Origin: Aphelocoma coerulescens
Taxonomy: Eukaryota > Chordata > Aves > Passeriformes > Corvidae
DNA length: 64,000 bases
NCBI RefSeq assembly: GCF_041296385.1
Contig: NC_091023.1
Span: forward strand, 26,103,924 to 26,167,923
Direction: 5' to 3'
Positions 12,026 to 24,295 of the stretch are shown here, one piece after another. Position numbers and translations under genes: made by a program. The notes beneath the pieces are model-generated. The model did no database searches. It was not told the origin of the DNA and saw only the letters and a list, made by a program, of their open reading frames with translations. Every line of letters starts with the position of its first letter. Positions within the stretch are counted from its first letter, which is position 1.

Positions 12026-15000
12026 GACAGAGCAGAAATCTTACCTCCAGAATCATTTTCCCCTTATGCAAAGGAAAAGAACCTGGTTCTTCTTAAAATG
12101 CCCTTTAATGTTGACATTTAGGGGCATTTATTTAACCTCTCCGAGGCTTCAAGAACAATTTGCACAATAAATTTCACTCTTTGTATTTCCAGCTCACATC
12201 AATGCACTTGTAAGGAATATTTAGGTTTCTGCTTGAAACTTTTTGGTGTTATCGTACCTTTTATTTTCCTATTTGCTTGTGTTTTTCTGTTCTCAGTCAT
12301 AGTATGAACTTAATTGTTATAGAAAGCAGATTCACTACATGAAATTTTTAATTTACTTGTACAGATGAAAATGATTTTGTGAGAAACACTTATATGCTTC
12401 CAGGCCCTTTCTCCGGGTCCTGCTGTGGACACTGGTGGCATATCTGGAAAAAATGGGTGCCTAAAACCCACAGGAGCTGGTCCATCCTTAGTCCAGTCTC
12501 TTCAGTTCAAAGCAGGTTTTTCACACTGTGTGTATTTATTAGCAGTCCTTTAAAGCACCATTAGTCTTTACTGTGATTGCTGCTCCCCTTCTGTGGCATT
12601 CCAGCTGCTGATTCACTGCTAAAAAGCAGGAAAATGTGCAAGAAAATCATGATCAAACACCCGGTCCGGAAAATACACAGAGGAAATACTTGAACTGAGC
12701 AGACACTGAGAAAGAAGGTATTTCACTTCATACTGTGTCAAAATGTCATTTTTATTTCATTATATAAAGTTAAACATAAGAAGTGTGTGGTAAAATGACT
12801 GAAACCACTTGCCATTAGCCATGCTGATAACTACACTGATTCCAGAGGAAGCACTTAAGTAATTCCATTGAGTTTAATAGGCTGGTAATCAACAGTGATT
12901 GCAGCTCAGTCTGGAAAGGAGTGTACCTGATTTGTTACTGTAATGAGGTCTGTACAACAACAAGAGGAAACATCCCCGTGCTCTGTCAGTCTGGGGAATG
13001 TGTGGTAGTGAATTAGTTACTGACTGAGCTGGAGAGTGCAGCCTGGGGCTCTGCTGCCACCTCTGCCACCCTTTCTCCATCTCCATCCGTCCCTTGTGCT
13101 GCTTCTCACTGCTGAGAGATGAGGTTTCTGTGCTTTCCCATCAACAGCTTCCGCAATTCCATGTGAAAGTCGCTGTTATCCATGTCCCTGGATTTGTGTG
13201 TGTGGGAATAGCATCATGCTTGGGCCAACCAGCTGATCAGAGAAGCTTTTTTAGCTCAATTGCTACTTGTCATTTTTCAGTCATTCCTGCCCTCCAGAAC
13301 TTTGGAGTGAAGCTTCTTCATGGCACATCCGTATTTTACCATTTCATCATGAGAATGGATGTGAACTTCATTGTATCCAGGGGTGGTGTGCCCCAACCTT
13401 AGGTGTCATTTCTTCACCGCTTTGAAGGGGTGACTGAGGGCAGAACTTGGCTCTTAGCACAGGCATGTGAGCAAGAGCTGTGTTTTTTGTGACTCATATC
13501 TATTTATTTTTCTTTGTACATGCAGTTATCTTGCATATTTCTGGTGCCAGGCTTTCTGCTCAAAGCAGCTGAGCAAGAACAGAGACATTTAGAGTGGATA
13601 AGTTGTATCACCAATATAAATGTACAAGTAATTAAGGGAAATGAAAAAAAAACAAACCAGAAATGCAAGTTGGAAAATGGGTCCCTATTCTGTGCCAGGA
13701 GTCCTGACAGTGCATAAAGACAGGGACAAATGTTGCAATAACCTGATGCTCATCAGCCACCGAGCTGGGACAGGAATCCAAGCAAATGGGAAAGTGGTTT
13801 GTGGTGGTTCTTCTCACACCTGAGCCCACTGTCCTGAATGTTCATTCACCTATGTCCCTTCTCCTTCTGCTGGAAGAGAGAGCTCCACAGTGCCAGAGCC
13901 TGGGGAGAGGTCATGCATTAATAGCAACTCCACAGGAGAACAAGGTTGCAGTTTCATAAAGGAAAATCCTTCAGTATTCCCAATTACAACTTGCTTTGTT
14001 CTTAATTTCTGGGGGTTTATTTATTATTTCCTAAATAAATTCAGTTAAGTAGTGAGGATTTCCCTATTTTGGAAAATTTCATGGCCTCTTCCAAATTCTG
14101 TTATAATTAGTTCAAGACTATCTCCAACTGTTTTCCTGAGAGGAAACCTTTCCTTGGCTTCAGGAATGTTGGCTCCACTTCCCTAGAATCTTTTAGCAGT
14201 GAGATATCTCCTGACAGGATGCAGGTTTTGGAATGATTGCTCCAGGCTTTAGCAGAGCAAGATACAGGCCTGGGAGCCATTTCTGGCATCGCCACATGTT
14301 CTGGGAGCTTTGTCAAAGATTGGGTTCCTTGATTCCAGGGGCTGAACTTTGGCTCCAGAAGTTGTTTTGATGTTCTCACTCTGCTTTTAGGGACATTACC
14401 TTATGTTTGAGGAGGTAAAAATAGAACAAAAGCCACTCAGGATTGTCAAGAAGTACTAAACTCGATACATCAGGACTGAACAAGGCAGAAGTGCAACACA
14501 GTCCTGTCTCTCCAACCCTCACTGATCCCAGCTTTTGACAGAGGTCACTGTATGTGATGGAGATTAATGTTTATATAATTATTCTGTTTTAACCTTTACT
14601 GAGAAGTACCAAGCTGTCCTGAACATGTGATGTCAGTCTTGCTTTCTGAACTCAGTGGTGAAAATGAAAAGAGAGCCATGAACTGGGCACTGCTGAACAG
14701 TCCCAAAAACAACAAATGAGGTGGATATGAGCAGAATGAAAGTTCAAATTCTTAAATGATGTCATGTGAGACCCTGTAAAGCTTTGATTTTCTTCCTTTG
14801 ATCATACCAGAACCTCTTCTCACACACTGCAAATTTTTCTGTAATTTTGTCTGAACAATCCCACTTGAAATCCTGACAAACACAGATGTGCAGGCAGATT
14901 TCAGAGCGAGAATGAATAATGGAAGTTCATTATGTTCTACAATATCACATTTAGAGCAGTCATCTTGTTCTTAGCACTAGTTTGAGCTGTAGTGGGTTCT

Positions 15001-18000
15001 GGTGCTTTCTGAATGCATTAGGGAACAGAAGATGACCATGGGTACTTCTTTCTTCTGCTAGTTGTCATTAACAGGGAAAGGTTTCCTGCTTGGGAAGGTG
15101 CTCTGAGGTCCCTCTGCATTCAGCAGGAGGGTATGACTGTCACAGGTGACAGAAGGTCTTTAAAACTTCTTATCCTGTGGCCTGAAGTGGAAATGCTGAT
15201 TTCTGATGGCAGTTTCCTATTCCAGGGGATTCCATACAGAAGCTGTAGCTTCAGGCACCCCTTGTCGCTGTTGTCAGTGTCTGTCCCCTCATGGCAGTGG
15301 CCTCGTGCACATGGCAGCTCTGCCACTGGCTGTCCTCACCCTGAGTGGATCTTATCTGAAAACAGATAAGAAAAAAATGAAGCATTATGGGAAAATGAGT
15401 GCAGAGGAAGTTAAGAAGTAAAAATGTCCCCCTGTATTGCTCTTACCCTAATCCACGCCCTCCTTGGGGTGTTGTGGTGATGTAGGGAGAGACTCCCCTG
15501 TCTGCTCCCATCCAGCATGCGAGCATACAGAAAGAAGGAAATATCCATGGAAATGACTTCATTGTTTCCTATCCATGATGTAAGGACAGTCATTTTATTC
15601 TTGAGCTTGGAGAATGCAGTTTATAAAGGCAGGGTGGGTTTTCTCCTGGGAAGACAGTAAATAAGTGAAGCATCTTTCTCTCAGTTTTTCTTAGCATGTT
15701 GTGGAAAATTCAACTTTCCTGATGTAGGTTTTACTGGCCAGGGAGGTGGAGGGGAGCAGACTGTGAGGGTGGTGGGAAGCAGGGCTGTGCAGCAGCTCCC
15801 TCACCATGTGCAGATCCTTGGAGTGCAGCTCTCGGGGGAACAGTGAATTTCCCACTGCCGTCAGCCCATGGACGTCACGCTGACGCATCTCCGGCCATTA
15901 ACCACACGAGATGGATCATTACTCTTCCAGCAGGCAGACTTTTCTGTTAGCCCTGAGCATGAAGACAAGAGTTTGTTCATTGCACTGCGGATGTTCCTTC
16001 TGTTGTTTCACCTGCAACTTGTTTTGCAATTTGCAGTTGTGTTGGGACAACATGTGCCATTTTCTGTGCCTTTGGGAAGCCACTGACTTCAGTTTTTTCA
16101 GATTGTGATATAATTTCCACTGGAATTTGGCTTAGTCATTTTGTTTCCTTTTTCTTCTTCAATGTCTTTCCTCTTAAATGTCTTCCTAACATTTTTACAG
16201 ACCAATATTTATTGTCTGCTCGTGGCTGCAGTGCTGCACTTGCATTAAGTGCCCAACGTAAGCCACAGGGAGTTGCTGCTCTGATCATGATATGCTGTTT
16301 GATTGAAATTTTTTCAATGGGAGATAAGCAGACATTTAGGATTCCTGCTACATCTGTAAGTGGCCTGGGCAATGCTCAGTGCTAAATCCATCCTGTGCTT
16401 AAGCAGTTCACAGTTACCATTGTCATGGTGACCTTGCTGTTGTCCTCATTCAAATCTGGCAGGAGATAAAGGGTGTAACCATTTTGAGAAGCTGAGGAGA
16501 ATGAAAAAAGCTCATTAATATTTCACTGAAGAGTGGTGAATGAAATCACACAGTTACTCCCATGGATTCTCTTATCAGCAGGCAAAATGGAGTGGATGGA
16601 TCCTGGCACTGGCAGACGTTTTCTTGTAGGAAGCATTCAGTAACACCTTCTGTTTGAACAGATTTGTGGGAGTTTTAGGAGACTTGTTTTCATTGAACAA
16701 GGAGCTGTGCCAAATTCGACCAGCTCCCAGTTTTCCCAATGCCTGTTGCTGGAGATTAGCGATACCTGGTGAGTGATACCAGAAAATTGCCTTAAGATCT
16801 TTGTTCTGTTTTAATTGAAATTGAGGACTGAAGGGAGGCTGGGCATTGAAATAGGAACTTTACTGTCTCAAGATAGGGTAGCAGATAGGACACTGTTAGG
16901 GGTTCAAAGACCAGTGATATCTTCACTGTGAAAAGGCTTCTGGCAGGTCTTTCAGAGGCAGTGGTATATGAGACATTAAAATAATAACAGAATCTGATTC
17001 AGGAGCCAGCTCAATTTCAGAACACTGTGCTACTGGATGTTTCAGGCCCTGGTGGAGTGCAGGCACAGGAGTGAATAATACAAAATCCGTAATAAAAGCA
17101 CTGGTAAAATGGCCAGGAAAATAAAATTACTGCACCTTTTCCTAGAAAAGAAATCTCTTTTCTGTCCCCTAAGGCTTGTTTTCTGCCATTTGTGAGAAAG
17201 GCAGGCCGATTTTGCCATCTAATGCAGCTTACTCCAAATGAGTTTCAATTTTCTCTAGACTATGAAATTTTTTGCAGATCCTAACAACTTCAGGAATTCC
17301 AGTAGAAAAGGCTTTTGATGGGATACTGAAAATGGGCTCAGGGTCAAACAGTAACCTACTTTTTCAGGCCCAATGCATCTGGCAGCATTGGGGCATGTAA
17401 TCCTGGGCAAAAATGGTTCCAGGTGATTAAAAATAATGCCAGCACCCCAGCCCCACACCCAAAAAATAAAGCCATCATTTTGGCCTTGGAGTTAATTGTT
17501 TATCTCTCAGGTTAATAAGCTAAAGAAAGTTGCATTTTTGCATTCATTTTTGCACACATAGCAGTGAAGTTAAATTTAGTTTATAAAAAAACCCCCCAAA
17601 AATACTATGTAAGCATACAAATCAGGCTGTTTTGTGAAGCTCAGTAAACATAAAGGAAGCAGCATTTTAATCAAAATGAGGAATTGCATCCTAATCACCT
17701 CTCAGCACATGCATATTTCATAAGTACATGTTCTGCAAAGCAAACGCTGTGTAAGGAGCTGCTGTTCCTCAGTTCCTCATCTCCTCAGCTTTCCCAGCAC
17801 AAAGTAGGCTTTCTCTGCATAAACCCAGGATAATGGTAGCCATACATTTTAATGCATGAGGGAAATATTTGATAAAATAACATAGAGTAGCAGCCATGCA
17901 GTGGTGAGGAACACAAACCACTCTGCTCCCAGAACAGCCACTGCTCCCTGCTTCTGGAATTTGCAGGGCAGAAGCACTTGGGTCCCTCTTTGTCCCCAGG

Positions 18001-19585
18001 TAGTGCTCACATGAGGGGTGTGGAGCTCCCTTGGAGGAACAGGCTGTGCTCTCCCAGCTGGAGATGACATGCAAGGACCAGGGAAGGTCCCAAGGAAGCA
18101 GCAGAACCTTCAAGTGCAAATGCAGTGTGTACATTCCAGAAACAGCCTGAGCTCTGGCGTCTGCCAGAAACTGGGATGTTAATCTGACAGTCATGACACG
18201 AATCAGAGGACATGAGTGCACAAGGTATGAAAGACACTTTAAAAAGAAGTGGACAATTCTCCAGAGATTAGATCTGACATCTAAAGAATCTTGATGCTCA
18301 TTCAATGCAAAGAAGGAAATGAGAGGCTGTAACAGCCTGGCTCCCTTAAAGTATTAAGCCCTATTTCTGTAATGTCAGGTAATGTCAGTGTTTATGGCAT
18401 GATTCAGTGAAAATCAGTCCTGTGAGTTGGGATGGTTCACGGGTCTTGGAGGTTGAAAAGGATAGTGATTATTCCTGATGATCCAGATGATCACACTGTT
18501 ACCTTCTGGTGCACACTCATTTATTGCCTACATAAAATTTAATAGGGAGTTAAAGGCCTGGTTGATACCTGGTAGATAGTGTGAGATCACTGTTGTGAAC
18601 AGCACTGTCAGTAGTACTGCTGGGGGGGTCCTATTTCCTATTATTTTCCTATTTCCTATTAATTTCCAATTTTCTTTGGTAATAGTAGGAAGGGTTGCAG
18701 TGCTTTTACTCCTCAGAAAAAAGCTGGGCATTCTCACAGAAACTGAATTTGATGGAGTTTCTACAACCTGAGAACCTAATCCATTCTTTCTGTGATATGT
18801 TTTAACTGGACAGTGATAAATAAAATCAGTTCTTTCATGGACTTTACCGAGCAAATCCCCCATGTGTTTCACTGGGACAGACACCATCTGTGTTCATGTG
18901 TAAATCTGAAACACACACACAGAAATGGAGAGGAGAGCAGAGCAGAGAGAAGGACTTGGAGTTTGTGATTGCAATCATGAATGTGTTTAAATTTTTGATT
19001 AAAATTCTCTCCTGATAGTTTAAAAACTGCTGTGGATGCAAGAGAGCATGGAGGCTATTGAGAGGATTTCTTCTTATATTATTGTTAAACAAGTAAGCCT
19101 GAAATCTGCTCCCTGTACACCTGACCAGGACACCCTGTGACTGTGCTCATTGATCCACACCTGTATCCCCAGGAGGGGGCTCATTGACACTGGGGTTTGA
19201 CTCTTCAAGCACATTCCTGTTGCCTAGGAAGCACATGGATCATGGGCATCTTTAGTAGGTGCTTCCTGGCTTTTTTGAGTGTCGTGTGGTAGAAAAAATA
19301 CTGATGATCCCTTTAGGCTCCCAGTGTGATGTGGGTGCTGCTGCTGTGCCCAGAGTCAGCCCAGGGACAGACCTGCATTCCCATCCCTGCGCTGGCCAGG
19401 TGTGTGAGGGGCGTTTGGGGAATTTGGCCACTCCTGGTGTCTAAATGCAGACTGTGGATTTCCCAGCCCTTTGTGCCTGGAGCTTCCGCAGTGAGCCAGA
19501 ACCCAGTGCCCAGGTTTGCAGTGCTTTTGCACTGTGATTTAATGGGAGATATTCCACCCTTGTGCTGCAGTGCAGAAGGGCCCAG
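12026..19585. other. Intergenic region, no gene seen
   Basis: There are no recognisable exons or RNA genes. Local details are a pair of CRE/AP-1-like motifs at 15,871-15,887 and a short degenerate CCTATTT-type repeat at about 18,630-18,668. The longest frame, minus strand 17,769-18,305, has no recognisable domain and lacks supporting signals. Confidence 0.6.
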
Positions 19586-19587
19586 TG

Positions 19588-19626
19588 TCTGTCTTTCTGT
19601 CTGTCTGCCTGTCTGTCTGTCTGTCT
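19588..19626. repeat. (TCTG)n microsatellite
   Basis: An interrupted tetranucleotide run of TCTG/GTCT units. It lies in intergenic DNA with no gene nearby. Confidence 0.9.
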
Positions 19627-22440
19627 TCCCTCCCCAGCAGCTCTGAGCTGTGCTGGGGGTTGAGCTGTACACGCTGAGCTGTCCTCGGGCCAGGGTGAGG
19701 GGACTTGGTGTCCCCAGGGTGAGGGAGCTCTGTGTCCCCAGTGACGGCTCTTTTACCAACAGTGACACGGATGGAGACTCCACTTCCCTGTGAACACAGA
19801 GTCCAGTTTGTCATCAGCCCCAGGGAGTAAGCTAAACACATGAACTGAAAAGATTCAGTGTTTGAAAATACTCTGGCTTCTTCTCAAGTATTATTTCTTC
19901 TTTCTCTGAAACCTTCATCTCTGATGAGCCATGGTTTCCATCTAGGCTGATGAAGAAAGATGTTTATGGCAAGGCTTTCCATAGTCCCTGGTATCCTGCT
20001 GACACACCATGTCCAGCTTGTGCTGGCACTAAGCCTGGCTTCTGCAGTCTCTGTCACAATCTGAGTCTCAGAAACCACAGACCAGAGAGGCTGGAACTGT
20101 CACTGCAGTTGCAAGGCTGTTAGCTAAGTGTGGTTTGATCTTGTTTGGGAGGTTTCCCCTCACAATCTCATTAAAATATTCATGAGTTCTTTCTCTTGAC
20201 TGGAATCATTAATAAATGCTTGATGTCAGTGGCCTAGCTCTGCACTTCCTTTCTGGATGGATCTTTTAATATTCCCACATGTTCTCAATTTGATACCTCC
20301 TAATCAGGGTTCAGCCCCAGGGCAGAGCTTTGTCTTGTCCAGTGTTCATCCCCTGAGCATCCCTTCCTCAGACACACATGGGACTCTGTACTCTGGAGAG
20401 TGGTGACACTGACCCTGCCAGGGTGCTTCCCAAGGCACAGATTCCCAGGAATTACAGCTGGTGGCAGTCCTGGAGCCCTTCTCCTGCAGCACTGCCCCAG
20501 GCTGAAGGTTCCCCATCAAATTCAGGGTGTAGGTAAGAGCAGTGCTAACCAGCACTGTTCTTACACAAGTTCTGGTTCTCTAGAGGCAGAATTTGGTTCC
20601 AGAGCTTTCAATCTGTCATTAAAACTAAATTTGATCGCAGCTCATAGGGCTGAATTTCCCAATCTGCTCACTCTGCCTTCCATGGAACTGGATGGGAGAG
20701 AAGGTGATGGGGAAGTAAAGATGGAGCAATGAAGGGCTGAGACAACCCACAGCAGAGCTTTTGGGAATACACAGCAGGCAGTGAAATGTGCAGAGTTTTA
20801 CACATGGCTCTTGCAGCCATTAATTTTATCATTATTGGAGAAAGTTCCATATACAGAGTTGATTTTCTGCTGCTTCCAGATGGGGTCACAGCTGGGTCAC
20901 TCCAAGCATATGCCGTCTTCCTTTTTTATTCCCTCCCTTCAGAAAGGGATAACTGTTTCTTCAGCAGTTTGGATTCTATGTTTAACCCTCCCTGTGCAGT
21001 TTCCCACAATGGTGTGGTGTTACAGACCGCACAACATTGGCTTTTTCTCCAACATGCCACAGACATTTTGGAGCTTCGAAAGCAGGAGTGGTTGCCGAGC
21101 AGTGTGGGGTGGCTGGGTTTGCTCAGTGATGGGTGTGGCCTCACTGACACACAGTTACAGGTTACAGGTGTTCTACTGTTGCTAGTGACATGGCAAAACC
21201 AAAATCACTCACCTCATGCTGTTCCATGAGTTCCACTCCCAGCCTGCTGGGCTCTGTGTGAAGCGAGGCCAGAGGGGAGATCCCATCTCAATGGATCTTC
21301 TCTTTAGGACCATTCCTTAGTGAGGAGAATTCCCACCAGGATAAGGAATAAATGCATGTACAGTGAAAGGCAGTTCTTGTGCTGGGACCTCCCATCACGC
21401 AGGGGGCCCATGGCAGGGAAAGGATCAGGCACTATGGAATCTACAGCCTCCTGCCTGCTTGGCACAGTCCAGCCAAGGACACACACAAAGGTCTCCTCCT
21501 GTCTCGGGGCTTCTGCACCATCATTACCTGTGCCTTTTTGGCAGAGCTGTGTTATTCCGTTCTAGCACTGTTTCTTTAGAAAATTCAGGACACGGGGGAT
21601 AGTGATAACCCTGCCCACCTCTCTGCTCACTTACCTGTCCTTGCCTTCCCCAGACCTACTTGAGTCCATTCATGAATTTAGGGGAAAATTGGGAGTGAAA
21701 TTACAATTGCAAAGTTAGTATTTCTGGGGCAGCATTTCTGTAAAGTTTGAAAGATTGCAATGTGAACTCATCCTTGAGATCAGAGAATCTATTTCAGGTT
21801 CATTTGCCCCAGCCACAGGAGATGTTTAAGAACTTGGATCTCCTTAAATGTGCAGGTCAGCTCCCTGGAGCACAGCTGTAGGGGAAATCCTGCTGCCTTT
21901 TGTGGAGTTGCTTGGTTCTTACTGCAATTGAATTCTCTCTTTAATTTTAAGATGAAACTGATCTTTCTGTACATGTTTTATCAGAATTTATCAGTCATGT
22001 TAAAGAAAGATAAATATGAAGGGGAGCTGTTTGAATTCGTCCCTCCCAAGACCTTCTGTTTATAACTATGGAATGACTGGAGGAAATCTCACCATATTGT
22101 AAATACGATAAAAGCTGCCACAGAGAGTGGCATGGTGCAGTTCAGAACACAAAATACTCTGTGCGAGAAGACAAACTTATACAATACAATAAAAAGCGTC
22201 TTTCTTCCCAAGAACATGGATGAACATTTCCTTCCAAACACAAACAGGAGGCACAGGGTGGACTGCTCTGCCCACAGTGTCAGAAAGCTGCAGAGAGGCA
22301 GAGGGAGAAAGAAAGCAGGGGCAGGGAGATGTGTAAGGAGGAAGATCCTGAGGAAACTTGCAGGAAGTTCGTGTTGCTCTCTGCCATCACGGCTGTGGAC
22401 ATGCGGGGTGGCCGTGATGGCTGAGGGTACAACAGAACAG
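19627..22440. other. Intergenic region, no gene seen
   Basis: No exon, RNA gene or clear transposon is visible. The overlapping plus-strand frames at 20,781-21,229 encode nothing I recognise. The CpG content rises just beyond the right edge, where the presumed GPR149 promoter begins. Confidence 0.55.
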
Positions 22441-22444
22441 TTTT

Positions 22445-22948
22445 TCAGCACCTGATGAAGCTCGCGTTGGGGTCGTGCGAGGAATGAAAGTTTGCAGAGC
22501 CCAGGCTGAGCTGAGCTACCACACGGCAGATGCCGCCGGGCTGCCTCACCCAGCTCCCTGCTGTTCCCGAGAGGTGGCCCTGAGCATCCGTGCGCACGTG
22601 TGGGAGCGGGAATGCTGGGGGACAGAGCTGAGCCCGTCCTGCATCCCCCTCACCCTGCGGCGGTGCCCCTGCCAAGCCCGGAGCACGGCAGTGCCAGGGA
22701 ACACGAGCATTCCAGCCCTTGTGCGAGCCCTGGAGCAGCTCGGGATTTACGGGAATGACATCCACGGCTGACATCAGCTCGCAGTATTTGCATTGGATTT
22801 CGGTGCCGGCTCGGAGGTGTGGCTTAGCGGGGACACTGCTTCAGGCTGCCGATCCAGCCGGGAGGGAGCTGGGGCTGGGGGCATCCTCGCTCCCTCTCTG
22901 CCATTCTGCCGGCACCAGCTCCTCCCTCCTGCATCTCAGGCAGCGTAG
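22445..22948 (+). promoter_or_regulatory. GPR149: Presumed GPR149 promoter and 5'UTR region
   Basis: A CpG-enriched segment lies 0.4-0.9 kb upstream of the GPR149 start codon. It holds an exact octamer motif ATTTGCAT (22,786-22,793) next to a CRE-like TGACATCA (22,769-22,776). It ends in a good splice donor, GG|GTGAGT after 22,948, and a matching acceptor, TTTGGTTTCAG, ends at 23,311 just before the coding exon. This suggests a non-coding first exon. The transcription start cannot be placed from the sequence. Confidence 0.4.
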
Positions 22949-23365
22949 GGTGAGTCCAACAGCCTCTCCTACGATGTGTCTGCCCGATCTACTACAGCCT
23001 GAACACAGCCCGTACTCTGCCTTCCCTCCAGCCGAGCTCGTGAGTGAGACACGGTGCCTGCCGTCCGTCAGGGGGGAATGGCATATGGAGACCTGCGGAG
23101 CCTTAACTCACCATCTTCCAGCACGGGAACGATTTTGAAGAATTCCATGTTTTTCAGCACCTTTGCTACTTCATTGTTGCCTGGCTTTTTGAGAGCATGA
23201 GTTCTGATCATTAGGGGTGCTGCCACCTGAATATTTCTTCATCAGATGCCACAAAGAGAGTCTAGGAAAACAAAGAAACTTGTGATGTGGAGCTGACAGT
23301 TTTGGTTTCAGCTGGTGAAAACTTGCAGAATCAGTGAGAAGGCAAAGAAAAAAATGCCCAGGACA

Positions 23366-24295
23366 ATGTCAGTAACTCCTGGTAATTTCTCACTCAATGG
23401 GACAAGCTTCTTCACTGAGAACCACAGCACTATGGACAAACCCAGTGAGCCGAGAACTTGGAATGTCTTTCTGTTCTGTTTGACTTTTGCCATTGCAGTC
23501 CCAGCCCTTCTGGGCAGCATTTATTCACTAGTTTCCCTGCTGAAACTGCAGAACAAAACCACGGTTTCGATGATTGTGACCTCTTTGGCAGCAGATGATC
23601 TGATCAGCATCATGCCAGTGATTATTTTCATGCTCACGCAGTGGTCAAGCGAAGTCCTCCCCCAGCCTCTGTGTACCACCTCAGCGTTTATGTATTTATT
23701 CCAGGGCATTTCTAGCAACCTGAAAGGGTCTCTTATAGTTTCTTACAACTTCTGCACCCTCAACACGACTGGGACACTGAGCTGCAGCTCCTCCAAGAGC
23801 CGCATGAGCGTGGTATGGGTCATTCTCACCATCTGGACTGTCAGTTTGCTGATGTGCATTTTGCCTCTCTGTGGTTGGGGCAGGTACATCCCCACGTCCT
23901 GGGGCTGCTTCGCCGACTGTGCCAGTTCCTTCATCCTGTTTGTGTTCATTGTGTACTCGCTGTGCTTCTCCCTGCTGGCAGTGCTGGCCGTTCCCCTCAC
24001 TCTGCAGCTGCTGTGCTCAGGTGAGCCACAGCTGCTACACACCGAGTACCTGCAGGGCTCTGGAGGCTTCATCTCCCCTGGGACACCACGGGGATGCGGT
24101 GCTGCTGCCCCTCCGCTGTCGCTGCTGGACCCTGGGAATAAAACCCTGCAGCCTTTCCAAAACTCGGAGGCAGTTTCTGGGAAGGGTGTGGCCGAGAGCA
24201 GCACAAAGAGCAGGAGCTTCACCGTGGGCTTTGCCCAGAAACGATTCTCGCTGATCCTGGCACTGACCAAAGTCCTTCTCTGGCTCCCAATGATG
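23366..24295 (+). CDS. GPR149: GPR149 coding exon 1
   Basis: This exon encodes residues 1-310: the glycosylated N-terminus, TM1 to TM5, intracellular loop 3 and most of TM6. It ends in frame after LPMM at a TGATG|GTAAAT donor. The ATG at 23,366 has A at -3. Confidence 0.93.

Noticed and set aside
11912..12121. Frame with a long isoleucine run
   Set aside because: Translation of the (AAT)n microsatellite.
17769..18305. 178-codon minus-strand frame
   Set aside because: No recognisable family, and a competing minus-strand frame overlaps it. Likely chance.
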